From: Pseudotabrizicola sp.
Lineage (GTDB): Bacteria; Pseudomonadota; Alphaproteobacteria; Rhodobacterales; Rhodobacteraceae
Direction: 5' to 3'
DNA: 64,000 nucleotides
Assembly (NCBI RefSeq): GCF_030656345.1
Contig: NZ_JAUSNR010000019.1
Coordinates: forward strand, 124,001 to 188,000
Positions 36,393 through 45,425 of the stretch are shown one piece after another. Every line of letters begins with the position of its first letter. Positions within the stretch are counted from its first letter, which is position 1. A program made the position numbers and the translations under genes. The notes beneath the pieces were generated by a model that saw only the letters and a list, made by a program, of their open reading frames with translations, did not search any database and had not been told where the DNA came from.

Positions 36393-36404
36393 CGGTAATT
36401 GCCG
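36393..36404. promoter_or_regulatory. Near-palindrome CGGTAATTGCCG in the flgB/fliI gap
   Basis: On the flgB strand it reads GGCAATTACCGTT, closely matching GGCAATTCACCGTT upstream of flagellin (40887-40899). It may be a shared flagellar promoter or operator element. Function inferred only. Confidence 0.35.
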
Positions 36405-36421
36405 AACAAAGGGAGAATCCC

Positions 36422-37762
36422 ATGACCGACTTATTTGCCCAGCTGACCCAACACATCGCCCGGATTGACCTGTCGCGCCCGATCGGGCGGGTCCGGTCGG
36501 TGGGGGGTGGCACAATCTGTGTCAACGGCCTGCAGACCGCTGCCGCGCTGGGCGACCGGATCGAAATCGGCACCCGCGAACCGGGCAAAGGTGCGCAAGG
36601 CCGGCCAGACCACAGCGGCGGTGAAGTCATTGGGCTGGGGGCGGAAACTGTGACGGTTCTGCCAGATCACGGCTTGACCGGACTGGCGATCGGGACAGAA
36701 ATCGCACTGTCCGGCCCGACCCATATTGCACCCGATGACAGCTGGATCGGACGGGTGATCGACCCGCTCGGCCAGCCGCTGGACGGCAGGCCGCTGTTTG
36801 CGGGGACGCAATACCGCAGCCTGACGGCACCACCCCCACCCCCGGCCCAGCGCCGACGGCTGGGTGCGCGGCTTGCCACCGGCAAAGCGGCGTTTGACAC
36901 GTTGCTGCCCCTCGTGCGCGGGCAGAGAATCGGGTTGTTTGCAGGCTCGGGCGTTGGCAAATCCAGCCTGCTTGGCACCTTTGCCCGCGCTTTGCAGGCC
37001 GATGTCGTGGTCATCGGCCTTGTCGGCGAACGGGGAAGGGAGCTCAGGGAGTTCACCGAAAGCGTTCTTGGTCCTGACGGGATGAAGCGCAGCGTGGTGA
37101 TCGCGGCGACATCCGACCGGTCACCCCTGTTGCGGCGGCGCTGTGCGCTTGCTGCGATGACAGTGGCAGAACATTTTCGCGACAAGGGGCTGAATGTGCT
37201 GCTGCTGGTCGACAGCGTGACGCGTTTTGCCGATGCCCACCGGGAAATAGCCCTATCGGCCGGCGAACCGGCAAGCCTGCGGGGCCATCCACCCTCACTT
37301 CAGTACATGATCATGGCGCTGGCAGAACGGGCGGGACCGGGGGCCGAGGGTCAGGGCGATATTACGGCAGTTTTTACCGTTTTGGTCCCCGGATCGGATA
37401 TGGAAGAGCCGGTGGCCGATATCCTGCGCGGTGTGCTGGACGGGCATGTGATTCTGGACCGGCGCATTGCAGAACGCGGGCGCTTTCCGGCGGTTGACCT
37501 GCTGCGCTCGGTCTCGCGCAGCCTGCCTGCTGCGGCAAGCGACGCTGAACTTGCGCTGATTGCGCAGGCGAGAGGGGTGATTGCGGCCTGGGAACGGGTG
37601 GAAATGATGGTGCAGGCCGGGCTGTACCAGAAGGGCAGCGACCCGCTGGTCGATCAGGCCATCCGGCTGTGGCCGGCGGTAGACCAGTTCCTTGCCGAAG
37701 ATGCGCCGGAAGACGGGATCGATGGCAGCTTTGCCCGGCTGACAGCTTGCCTTCAGGGCTGA
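36422..37762 (+). CDS. fliI: Flagellum-specific ATPase FliI
   Basis: 446 residues from ATG 36422 (MTDLFAQLTQHIARI) preceded by AAAGGGAGA; a longer frame reaches into antisense flgB. Walker A GLFAGSGVGKSSLLGTF (about 178), Walker B VLLLVDSVTRFADAHREIALSAGEP. Energises export of flagellar substrates. Its usual partner fliH is not adjacent. Confidence 0.95.
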   Translation: MTDLFAQLTQHIARIDLSRPIGRVRSVGGGTICVNGLQTAAALGDRIEIGTREPGKGAQGRPDHSGGEVIGLGAETVTVLPDHGLTGLAIGTEIALSGPTHIAPDDSWIGRVIDPLGQPLDGRPLFAGTQYRSLTAPPPPPAQRRRLGARLATGKAAFDTLLPLVRGQRIGLFAGSGVGKSSLLGTFARALQADVVVIGLVGERGRELREFTESVLGPDGMKRSVVIAATSDRSPLLRRRCALAAMTVAEHFRDKGLNVLLLVDSVTRFADAHREIALSAGEPASLRGHPPSLQYMIMALAERAGPGAEGQGDITAVFTVLVPGSDMEEPVADILRGVLDGHVILDRRIAERGRFPAVDLLRSVSRSLPAAASDAELALIAQARGVIAAWERVEMMVQAGLYQKGSDPLVDQAIRLWPAVDQFLAEDAPEDGIDGSFARLTACLQG

Positions 37763-37771
37763 CCCCCGGAG

Positions 37772-38590
37772 TCAGCGGGTCAACCGGAACCGGGACGCGC
37801 TTTGCTGCAGCAGGGTCAGCGCCACCTGACCGGCACCAAGAGAGGATGCGTTTTCATCAAGCTCTGACCGGACCAGAAACTGCCGCACCAGTTTGTCGAC
37901 CTTTTCAGGATCTTTGAACTGCGCCAGATCGCTGCTGCCAAACATCGCCTTTGTGCGGCTTTGCAGCGTTTCGACCTGCCGGTCCAGATCAATCGCCCCG
38001 AACGAGAGCGGCAGGCCAAAGGCCTTTTCAAACACTTTGCGCAAGGGCGGGTTGCCCAGCAGCGTATACCATTGGGTCAGGGACGAGCCCGTTGACTTGC
38101 CCAGTTCAGGCAATGCGGTTTCGACGTTCAGGGCAAGACGCATATCATCGTTCTGGGTGCCCACCGCCACCGCAAACTGCTGGGCTTTATAAGGGGTCAG
38201 GATCTTGTCGGCGAAATCGGAAAGCACAGTGTTCGGAGTGTCAAAGTTGCCAAAGCCAAAGGCTTCCGCGAATTTCTGATACTGCTTGTTGGACAGCTTG
38301 TTGGCCAGCGCATCGGGTTGAAGGGTGCCACCCTCAAGGATTTTCCGGATGAAGAACTTATTGGGCATATCCCCCTCCAGCCCGAAGGCCCCCAGCGCCA
38401 CGCGCAGCAAGCGGGGATCTTTCACAAGCTGCTCGGCCGTTTTGATGCTGCCGATCTTTTCGCGAAAATACGCCTCATCGCGCTTGACAGAGGGTTGCGC
38501 ATTGAATGCTGTCATCTGCTTGTCCATCGTCCGTTTCAGGAAGGACCAGCCAGCATAGCCGGCAACGGGGAGAACGGGGGAAAAGCTCAT
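37772..38590 (-). CDS. DUF1217 domain-containing flagellar-locus protein
   Basis: 272 residues. Contains the DUF1217 segment (VKRDEAYFREKIGSIKTAEQLVKDPRLLRVALGAFGLEGD; LSDFADKILTPYKAQQFAVAVGTQNDDMRLALN). This family occurs in alphaproteobacterial flagellar clusters; its function is not settled. Start overlaps the flbT stop (ATGA). Confidence 0.85.
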   Translation of the reverse strand: MSFSPVLPVAGYAGWSFLKRTMDKQMTAFNAQPSVKRDEAYFREKIGSIKTAEQLVKDPRLLRVALGAFGLEGDMPNKFFIRKILEGGTLQPDALANKLSNKQYQKFAEAFGFGNFDTPNTVLSDFADKILTPYKAQQFAVAVGTQNDDMRLALNVETALPELGKSTGSSLTQWYTLLGNPPLRKVFEKAFGLPLSFGAIDLDRQVETLQSRTKAMFGSSDLAQFKDPEKVDKLVRQFLVRSELDENASSLGAGQVALTLLQQSASRFRLTR

Positions 38591-38991
38591 TGTGGGCCTA
38601 CTGCCATAAGACGCTCTTCCCGCGGAAGCAGGCTGCGCAAGTATTTGAGCACCTGATAATGCTGATCATCAAGAACCGATTTACTGGCAAGGGACAGTTG
38701 CAGGCGGCTGTCCGGGTCGGTCAGCACCTGGCTGAGCTGTTCGATGCCGCGCAGCAGTTGCATCTGCGCCTCGGCAGGCGGCACATCGCCGGACAGGACC
38801 AGCTGCGCAATGTAGCAGACCCGGCGGACCGGCGTGTTCACCTCCTCCGGGTGGATGGCATCGCGCAACCTTAGGATATGGGCGTTCGGCGTCATGATGG
38901 CCAGACGCGAGCGCCGGTCGCCGTTTTCGATCACCGCACCGTTGATCAAGACCCGCTCATGCGGGCCCAGTTTGATGACAAGACCGCTCAT
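38587..38991 (-). CDS. flbT: Flagellin translation repressor FlbT
   Basis: 134 residues. FlbT features: LVIKLGPHERVLINGAVIENGDRRSRLAIMTPNAHILRLRDAIHPEEV. In Caulobacter FlbT binds the flagellin mRNA leader and limits its translation until the hook is complete. Overlaps flaF by ATGA and is encoded just downstream of flagellin. Confidence 0.93.
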   Translation of the reverse strand: MSGLVIKLGPHERVLINGAVIENGDRRSRLAIMTPNAHILRLRDAIHPEEVNTPVRRVCYIAQLVLSGDVPPAEAQMQLLRGIEQLSQVLTDPDSRLQLSLASKSVLDDQHYQVLKYLRSLLPREERLMAVGPQ

Positions 38992-39365
38992 CGCAGGCTT
39001 TCCTGTCCACGCAGGCCGCGCATGATGGCCGTGTTCACGTCGATCAGCACTTCGACCGAGGCCGCACCATTCAGCACGTTTCTGGTGTGAACCTCGGAAA
39101 ATTCATACAGATAGAACAGCTGTGCGCGCAGGGGGGCAGGCAGTGCGTTGCCGGGCGATGCGACATCGGCAGCCAGCGTGGACCAGAGGCCAAGATTCTC
39201 CCACAGCGCCTGCACGAGCGCGGGATAGTCGCTTTTATGCTGCTTCCAGGCCGCCGAAAGCTTTTGCGTCACGCGCGCCAAAGCATCGTACTCGATGCTG
39301 CGCATGGGGCGCAGCGTAGCATCCGGGCGGGAATAGCCCAGTTTCGGGTGAATAAGCGCGTTCAC
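38988..39365 (-). CDS. flaF: Flagellin synthesis regulator FlaF
   Basis: 125 residues from a GTG at 39365 (reads MNALIHPKLGYSRPDATLRPMRSIEYDALARVTQKL), with GAAGGA 6 bases upstream. The ATG at 39392 lacks a ribosome binding site. FlaF promotes flagellin synthesis and secretion, opposing FlbT. Overlaps flbT. Confidence 0.9.
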   Translation of the reverse strand: MNALIHPKLGYSRPDATLRPMRSIEYDALARVTQKLSAAWKQHKSDYPALVQALWENLGLWSTLAADVASPGNALPAPLRAQLFYLYEFSEVHTRNVLNGAASVEVLIDVNTAIMRGLRGQESLR

Positions 39366-39433
39366 GGCGAATCCTTCGCGTTGTATCTTCATGTTTCAGG
39401 GGAATGGGCCGGGGTTACCCCCGGCCCGAGCCA

Positions 39434-40732
39434 TCAACGGAACAGCGCCAGGATGTTCTGCGGTGCCTGGTTTGCGATCGACAACGACTGGGTCGCCAGC
39501 TGCTGCTGAACCTGCAAGGCCTGCAAGCGGGCCGATGCCTCTTCCATGTTCGCATCGACCAATGACCCGATGCCGGACTTGAGCGAGTCGACCAGATTGC
39601 CCACAAAGGTCTGCTGAATTTCGATCCGTTTTTGTGCGGTACCAAAGTCAGAGGCGGCCTGAATTGCGGTTTGCGTCAGGCCTTCGATGACTGCCAGCGC
39701 CGATTCAGCACCCGCACTGGTCGACACATCAACTGTGGACAGCTTTTCAAGGCCACCGCCAATCGTGTTGCCAGCTGGTGCGTAGGCAAGCAACTGTGCC
39801 GTTACGTTGTTGCCAACGGTGGTGGAGCCGGTGAGTGTAAGCACGTTGGCAGTGGCACCGGTGCCAACCGCAGCCGACATCTGGGTATCAAGCCCCTGCT
39901 TCTTTGCATAGTCATTGAAGGCGGACGCCAGCCCCTTTGCAACATCGGCAGCGGTGTCGCCATCACGTGCCACATAGCGAATGTCCTGGATGCTCGCGGT
40001 ATTGGCTGTTGCAAGCCCCGCCGCACCCGCCGTCAGCGTGATGTTATAGCCATCACCCGCGACGACCGCACCGGCGACAATGGTGATTGCGGTGGTCGGT
40101 GCGGATGCCGCGCCGGTCAGCGCCGTTGCTGCAGTGGTCGCGGCGCCGGTTGCCTTGGCGGTCAGCGCGGCACCGACGGCCAGAGCCGTACCACCGACAA
40201 CCGAGGTTGTGGTGCTCAGGTCTGACTTGCCGACGTTGATGTTGGAAGCGGCCACTGTTCCGTCTGATGCGCGGTCAAGCGACGAAAGCACATTGACGGT
40301 GCCGGTGCCCACGGTCTTGGACTTGTTCGACAGCATGTTCAGGCCGTTGAACTGGGCCGCGCCGACGATCGAGCTGATCTGATCGCGCAGCGCGCCGATG
40401 TCAGCCTGAATTTTGCTGCGGTCAACGTTCTCTTCCTGAGAGTTGACGATCTTGCCCTTCACCTCTTCCAGCAGTTTGGTGATCTGTTCCGAAGCCGAGC
40501 GGGCCAGGGAGATGGTCGAGTTACCAAGCGAAAGGCTGTCAGAGATCGACTTGAAGCCGGCAACGTCCGATTCCATGGTTTTTGCAATCGCCCAGACGGC
40601 AGCATTGTCCTTTGCGCTGCCCACGGCCATACCTGTCGAAATCTCGGCCTGGACCTGACCCATATTCTTGCTGATGGACTTCATGGTTTGCAGGGCAACC
40701 ATCGCGCCGTTGTTCGTCAGAATTGAAGACAT
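39434..40732 (-). CDS. fliC: Flagellin
   Basis: 432 residues from ATG 40732 (MSSILTNNGAMVALQTMKSISKNM; AAGGAA 6 bases upstream). Conserved D0/D1 N-terminus (STGMAVGSAKDNAAVWAIAKTMESDVAG) and C-terminus (QKRIEIQQTFVGNLVDSLKSGIGSLVDANMEEASARLQALQVQQQLATQSLSIANQAPQNILALFR). Between about residues 165 and 345 lies an Ala/Thr-rich surface domain. Single flagellin copy here. Confidence 0.96.
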   Translation of the reverse strand: MSSILTNNGAMVALQTMKSISKNMGQVQAEISTGMAVGSAKDNAAVWAIAKTMESDVAGFKSISDSLSLGNSTISLARSASEQITKLLEEVKGKIVNSQEENVDRSKIQADIGALRDQISSIVGAAQFNGLNMLSNKSKTVGTGTVNVLSSLDRASDGTVAASNINVGKSDLSTTTSVVGGTALAVGAALTAKATGAATTAATALTGAASAPTTAITIVAGAVVAGDGYNITLTAGAAGLATANTASIQDIRYVARDGDTAADVAKGLASAFNDYAKKQGLDTQMSAAVGTGATANVLTLTGSTTVGNNVTAQLLAYAPAGNTIGGGLEKLSTVDVSTSAGAESALAVIEGLTQTAIQAASDFGTAQKRIEIQQTFVGNLVDSLKSGIGSLVDANMEEASARLQALQVQQQLATQSLSIANQAPQNILALFR

Positions 40733-40751
40733 GTTCGTTTCCTTCGCAAAT

Positions 40752-40790
40752 GCCGCGCTTTTCGCGGCCAGAGTTACCGTCGGCCGACGG
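40752..40790 (-). promoter_or_regulatory. Hairpins in the flagellin mRNA leader
   Basis: Two stems lie immediately before the flagellin ribosome binding site. GCCGCG/CGCGGC with a 5-base loop is at 40752-40768, and a 14-base palindrome CCGTCGGCCGACGG at 40777-40790. They are placed where FlbT acts on the flagellin leader in Caulobacter. Structure seen; regulator assignment inferred. Confidence 0.5.
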
Positions 40791-40890
40791 CTGGAAGGGC
40801 ATTCTTGCCGTTGCCCCGGGGTACAGCCCGCGGCGCCACCCCGACCTCGGGGCGCAAGACCGATACAAACCTCCAACTCCTAATCAACGG

Positions 40891-40932
40891 TGAATTGCCT
40901 CCCGCCAATCACCGATGATTTGAAACAATTCA
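40891..40932 (-). promoter_or_regulatory. Inverted repeat upstream of flagellin
   Basis: TGAATTG (40891-40897) and CAATTCA (40926-40932) form a dyad with arms 28 bases apart, in the presumed flagellin promoter region. A similar arrangement lies upstream of fliK (41547-41596). Confidence 0.35.
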
Positions 40933-41250
40933 GACCCGCCGCGATGTCGGCAAGGCCGTGGGCACTGTCGCCTTGAGCCCGCCACGGTCATAGGTGGTGA
41001 GTCCCTTGGCGGCTTCCGACACCTCGGCCACGCGGCGCCGGGCGGCGCGCACACCGGCAAGCGCAGAGACCAGACAGGATTCTGTCCGCTCCGCCTCGGC
41101 CTGCAGGGATTGCAATGTGCGCAGGTCGCCGCTTTGCAACGCCTCTTCGGTTTCTCGCAAGGCGGGCAGCAGGGCGGCAAGCTGCGCATACTCCCCCTCC
41201 ATCACGGCGCGGCGGACCTCTTGCAGAATGGATTCAGGGCTTTGCGACAT
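40930..41250 (-). CDS. Hypothetical small helical flagellar-locus protein (FlgN-like candidate)
   Basis: 106 residues, helical, with Glu/Leu/Ala-rich heptads (YAQLAALLPALRETEEALQSGDLRTLQSLQAEAERTESCLVSALAGVRAARRRVAEV). No family recognised with confidence. Size and layout resemble FlgN-type export chaperones for hook-filament junction proteins. Overlaps the end of flgJ by 17 bases. Confidence 0.65.
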   Translation of the reverse strand: MSQSPESILQEVRRAVMEGEYAQLAALLPALRETEEALQSGDLRTLQSLQAEAERTESCLVSALAGVRAARRRVAEVSEAAKGLTTYDRGGLKATVPTALPTSRRV

Positions 41251-41527
41251 GGCGCGCCTCCTCTGCCCGGATCAGGGACGAAAAGATGGTCTGGGCCAGA
41301 CCAAGCCCGCCCTTTTCAACGATGCTGCGGGCCTGCGCGTTGCGCAGAAACGACGCGAACTGGTCTTCGCCCGGGCCACCCCCGAAGGTGCCGGATGATT
41401 CGCCAAGTCCGGCATGGGACAGCATTTCGGACAGAAACACCGCCTCCATCTCTTTTGCCTTGTTCAGCAAGTGGTTGCGCTCCGGCGTAAGCGCGGCGGG
41501 GCCGGGTAGGACAGGATCAGGATTCAT
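41234..41527 (-). CDS. flgJ: Rod-binding protein FlgJ (rod-binding domain only)
   Basis: 97 residues from ATG 41527 (MNPDPVLPGP). Rod-binding motif AKEMEAVFLSEMLSHAG and EDQFASFLRNAQARSIVEKGGLGLAQTI. The C-terminal muramidase domain of enterobacterial FlgJ is absent, as in Rhodobacter sphaeroides, where SltF supplies the activity. An SltF-like gene is at 26594. Confidence 0.9.
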   Translation of the reverse strand: MNPDPVLPGPAALTPERNHLLNKAKEMEAVFLSEMLSHAGLGESSGTFGGGPGEDQFASFLRNAQARSIVEKGGLGLAQTIFSSLIRAEEARHVAKP

Positions 41528-41546
41528 CGCACATCTCCGGTTCAGT

Positions 41547-41596
41547 TGAATTGTTCTGAATATCTGCGGGTTGGGTAAACAGTCGGTAAGCAATTC
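41547..41596 (+). promoter_or_regulatory. Inverted repeat in the flgJ/fliK gap
   Basis: TGAATTG (41547-41553) and CAATTC (41591-41596), resembling the dyad upstream of flagellin. It lies in the 112-base gap between divergent flgJ and fliK. Confidence 0.3.
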
Positions 41597-41639
41597 CGCG
41601 CAATTTCAGGGGCAGTCCTGTCAGACAACGGAATGCAGA

Positions 41640-43076
41640 ATGCTGATCACCCCGTTCTCCCCGCCCCTGACACCCGCTGCTGTGGCACCGGGTGGTGTGT
41701 CCGGCGATGGGGCCGCGTTTGAAAAGTTGATGACCACGTTTCGCCCGGCAGGGCGGGAAGATGCCGCCTCTGGCCAGAGCAATGGGTCGGGGATGGATAG
41801 GGGTGAGAAGGAACCAGTGGATACCGTCCTTGCGGTTGCAGATCCGGCGACGACATCCCCAGAGCCGGATGCCGCAGGCGAAGGCCTGCAGGACACGCTG
41901 GCCATCTCTGTACAGACCGCGCCAGTTGCATGGCAGAGCGCGACCGCGCCCCCGGTTGCGGCCCCTGCTTCCGGCGACGCACCCCTGACACAGCCGACAA
42001 TGCTAGGCGCAGCGATTGTGGCAGCATCCCCAGCCGTTGCGATTGGTGCGGGACAGATGATCGTCGGCGCAATGGATGCAGCGTGGGACCAGACAAAGGC
42101 TGCAGCGCAGCAGGCAGAGGGGGCCACGACCACCGGCAGCGCTGCACCACGGTTCGCGGCGGTGGCGGAGGTGCAGACTGCACCAGTCCGGCCACCGGTT
42201 GCGGATGCGCCCGATACCGCGGTGCCTGCGCCCCTCCTGAGCGGCTCGCAAGCGGCCGGTCTGGCAATGCAACCGGGCGCGGGCGGCGCAATTCAGGCAG
42301 CGCCTGCGGGGCCATCCGGCGGTGGCGCAGACCTGCCGTTGACTGCGGCTGCGGCACCGCCCGTGTCAGAGAAGACAAGTCGAAAACCGGGATCGGCTGC
42401 GGCACAAGGCACCGGAGCTGCGGTCGCGGCAAACGCAGCGGCAGAGGCTGGCAAACGCGTAGAGGCGACGGCCAGCGCCTATGACGCAAGCAGGGCACCG
42501 CCCGATGCAAGACACGCCAAGCCCACCGATGCCTCGACTCCGGCTCCCAGCCTGTCCAACCCTGTGCCAATGGTGACAGAGTTCTGGCCTGACCTCGCCG
42601 CTGCATCCGGCATTGGCCGGGACGGTGTGGCGGGTGCCGGGCCCGCTACCGGCGGCGGCGGCGCGGCCAGCCCCGCCACGCCGCCCCCCGCCAGCCAGCT
42701 TTCGCAAACCATTGTGCAGATCATTCAGCGGGGTGCAGATACTCCGGTTGAGGTGACACTGCGGCCGGAAGAACTGGGCAAGGTGCGCTTTGACATGCTG
42801 ACAACCGGCGACAGGCTGCACATCACGCTGTTTATCGAACGGCCCGAGGCCATGGATCTGATCCGGCGTCATGGCGAACAGTTGCTGAACGATCTGCGTC
42901 AGTCCGGGTTCAGCAACCCTTCGCTCAGTTTTGGCGACTGGTCGCAACGCGATACGCGTCCCGCGAAACCCGCCACACCACCCAAACCGGCCGAAGGTGG
43001 CACGGCTGCTTATGACATAACCGCCGGTGCACCGGCCCGCACGATTGCTGCCGGGCGGCTGGATCTGCGGCTTTGA
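41640..43076 (+). CDS. fliK: Flagellar hook-length control protein FliK
   Basis: 478 residues from ATG 41640. Long Ala/Pro/Gly-rich low-complexity N-terminal two thirds (the ruler region), then the conserved C-terminal Flg_hook domain (DTPVEVTLRPEELGKVRFDMLTTGDRLHITLFIERPEAMDLIRRHGEQLLNDLRQSGF). Start choice is uncertain because the N-terminus is poorly conserved. Acts with FlhB in hook-length switching. Confidence 0.88.
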   Translation: MLITPFSPPLTPAAVAPGGVSGDGAAFEKLMTTFRPAGREDAASGQSNGSGMDRGEKEPVDTVLAVADPATTSPEPDAAGEGLQDTLAISVQTAPVAWQSATAPPVAAPASGDAPLTQPTMLGAAIVAASPAVAIGAGQMIVGAMDAAWDQTKAAAQQAEGATTTGSAAPRFAAVAEVQTAPVRPPVADAPDTAVPAPLLSGSQAAGLAMQPGAGGAIQAAPAGPSGGGADLPLTAAAAPPVSEKTSRKPGSAAAQGTGAAVAANAAAEAGKRVEATASAYDASRAPPDARHAKPTDASTPAPSLSNPVPMVTEFWPDLAAASGIGRDGVAGAGPATGGGGAASPATPPPASQLSQTIVQIIQRGADTPVEVTLRPEELGKVRFDMLTTGDRLHITLFIERPEAMDLIRRHGEQLLNDLRQSGFSNPSLSFGDWSQRDTRPAKPATPPKPAEGGTAAYDITAGAPARTIAAGRLDLRL

Positions 43077-43088
43077 AAGGATGTTGAC

Positions 43089-43751
43089 ATGAACATTACC
43101 TCTACCCAGACCGGCATGAGCTATGCCGGGGCGCAGGCGGACACTGCCACAAAATCTGCGTTTGCAAACTCAGACTTCGAGACCTTTCTGCGCATGCTGA
43201 CGGTGCAGATGCAGAATCAAGACCCGTTGAATCCAATTGATTCAGCGGATTACGCGGTGCAGCTTGCAACCTTTTCCGGGGTGGAACAGGCGGTTCGCAC
43301 CAACCAGCTGCTGGAGAGCCTGCAATCGCAATTTGGCCTGCTGGGCATGGCGCAGCTTGCGGGTTGGGTCGGGCAAGAGGCACGGGCGGCGGCCCCGGTC
43401 TTTTTTGACGGAACGCCGGTGACGCTGTCGCCCGACCCGGCTGCATCGGCGGACCGGGCGGTTCTTGTCGTCAGAGATGCGCAGGGCCGGGTGGTGTCGC
43501 GCGAAGATCTGCCGGTTTCAACCGCGCCTTATGAGTGGGCCGGCACCGATGCGACCGGGGCGGCGCTGCCGCAAGGCATTTATACGCTGACGCTGGAAAG
43601 CTATTTCTCGGACGTGCTGCTGGAGAGCGAACCGGTGGAATCCTACGCCCAGATTCTGGAGGCGCGGGGCGGCGTGGACGGGACAAGGCTGGTGCTGCGG
43701 GGCGGGATCGAAGTTCCGGCAGATAGCGTGACCGCGCTTCGGATGCATTGA
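43089..43751 (+). CDS. flgD: Flagellar hook capping/assembly protein FlgD
   Basis: 220 residues. N-terminal signature FETFLRMLTVQMQNQDPLNPIDSADYAVQLATFSGVEQAVRTNQLLESL, then the FlgD Ig-like/tudor region (AGWVGQEARAAAPVFFDGTPV; YEWAGTDATGAALPQGIYTLTLESYF). Caps the growing hook; flgE itself is not in this window. Confidence 0.94.
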   Translation: MNITSTQTGMSYAGAQADTATKSAFANSDFETFLRMLTVQMQNQDPLNPIDSADYAVQLATFSGVEQAVRTNQLLESLQSQFGLLGMAQLAGWVGQEARAAAPVFFDGTPVTLSPDPAASADRAVLVVRDAQGRVVSREDLPVSTAPYEWAGTDATGAALPQGIYTLTLESYFSDVLLESEPVESYAQILEARGGVDGTRLVLRGGIEVPADSVTALRMH

Positions 43752-43895
43752 GCCATGTTGCTTCTGTCGGCAGCTCCGTTCGCCGGGGAAGTGTCTGCCC
43801 GTGCAAACGCAGTGGGGCGCAAGGCGATGTCGACAGGGTGCGACAGGGCTGAACATTGGCCAGGCCAAGGCTGCCGGGCGCGCGTGGCGAGGGCA

Positions 43896-45425
43896 CTACA
43901 GCAAGGTGCCCAGCCACAGCCCCGCCGCCAGCATCACAACCCCCGTCAGCGCGGTCCAGAGCGGCCAGTGGTTGCGCCTGACCTGCACCGGCGGATGGCT
44001 GTCGGCCTGCGCGATCAGCGCCATTTCGACCATCTGCGGCAATCTTGGCCCGAAACGGGCCAGCACCCGCGCCGTTTTGGCCAGATCGCGCAGCAGGGCG
44101 CGGGGGCCAACGTTTTTGGTGATATAGCCTTCGACCACCGGCTTTGCGACTTCCCATATGTTGATATGGGGGTCCAGGCCGCGCGCCACGCCTTCGACCA
44201 CCACCATGGTGCGTTGCAGCAAGATCAGCTCGGTCCGGGTTTCCATGCCAAAACGTTCTGTGACCTCAAACAGATAGGCCAACAGCCGCGCCATCGAAAT
44301 GCGGCTGGCATCCATGCCGAAGATCGGCTCGCCCACGGCGCGCAGGGCGCGAGCGAAGTCGTCGATGTCGCGGTCGGCGGGCACATAGCCCGCCTCGAAA
44401 TGCACCTCGGCCACCCGGCGATAGTCTTTCCGGATGAAGCCGAACAGAATCTCGGCATAGACCCGACGGGTGTATTCATCAATCCGCCCCATGATCCCGA
44501 AATCATAGGCGATGATGTTGCCACTGGCGGCAACCTTCAGATTGCCCTGATGCATGTCGGCGTGAAAATAGCCGTCGCGCAGCGCGTGGTTCAGGAAAAG
44601 CTGCAACACACGCGCGCCCAACAGCTTGCGGTCATGCCCGGCGGCGTCGATCAGGTCATTGTCATTCAGCCCGATGCCTTCGGCCCAATCCAGCGTCATC
44701 ACCGTGCGGCCTGACAGGAACCAGATCGGCTTTGGCACCTGAAACCCGGCGTCGCCTGCGGTATTGGCGGCAAACTCGGCGGCAGCGCTGGATTCGAGGC
44801 GGAAATCCAGCTCGCCCATCACCACGCCTTCAAAATGGCGGATCACCTCCAACGGGCGCAGCCGGCGGGAAGAGGGGGAGATGAATTCAATCGCCTGCGC
44901 GGCGAAGTAGAAGGCGTCAATATCCTTGCGGAATGCGCGTTCGATGCCCGGTCGCAGCACCTTCACCGCAACTTCGCGCCCGTCTTCGACCAGCCAGGCC
45001 TTGTGCACCTGCGCGATAGAGGCGGCGGCGACGGGTTCGGAAAACTCCCGGAACATCTGATCGACCGGCAGACCCAATTCGGCCTCGATCATCTTTTTGG
45101 CAATGGCAATCGGGAAGGGCGGCAGCTTGTCCTGCAGGTATTTCAACTGCAGCGCCAGTTCATCCCCCACCACATCCGGACGGGTGGAAAGGATCTGGCC
45201 GAACTTGATATAGGCCGGGCCAAGCGCTTGCAGCGCCCGCGTGACCGGGGGCAGCGCCGGATCTCCGCGCAGGCCCAGTGGCTTGAACGGCCAGCCCAGA
45301 ATCCGCGCCACAAAGCGCAGGCCCGGGGGTGCGCGAAACGCTTCGAGCACCACGCCGATGGCCCCCGTCCGCTCCAGCGTAGCAAGGGTGCGGATCAGCC
45401 GCCAGATGTTGTGGGGGCCACGCAC
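43896..45425 (-). CDS. ubiB: Ubiquinone biosynthesis protein UbiB (ABC1/ADCK family)
   Basis: 509 residues from a GTG immediately after the ubiE stop. Atypical kinase fold: signature [25 protein letters not shown] (about residues 68-92), lysine in [40 protein letters not shown] with catalytic Asp residues, and two C-terminal membrane segments ([20 protein letters not shown]). Needed for ubiquinone synthesis at the membrane. Confidence 0.94.
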   Translation of the reverse strand: MRGPHNIWRLIRTLATLERTGAIGVVLEAFRAPPGLRFVARILGWPFKPLGLRGDPALPPVTRALQALGPAYIKFGQILSTRPDVVGDELALQLKYLQDKLPPFPIAIAKKMIEAELGLPVDQMFREFSEPVAAASIAQVHKAWLVEDGREVAVKVLRPGIERAFRKDIDAFYFAAQAIEFISPSSRRLRPLEVIRHFEGVVMGELDFRLESSAAAEFAANTAGDAGFQVPKPIWFLSGRTVMTLDWAEGIGLNDNDLIDAAGHDRKLLGARVLQLFLNHALRDGYFHADMHQGNLKVAASGNIIAYDFGIMGRIDEYTRRVYAEILFGFIRKDYRRVAEVHFEAGYVPADRDIDDFARALRAVGEPIFGMDASRISMARLLAYLFEVTERFGMETRTELILLQRTMVVVEGVARGLDPHINIWEVAKPVVEGYITKNVGPRALLRDLAKTARVLARFGPRLPQMVEMALIAQADSHPPVQVRRNHWPLWTALTGVVMLAAGLWLGTLL

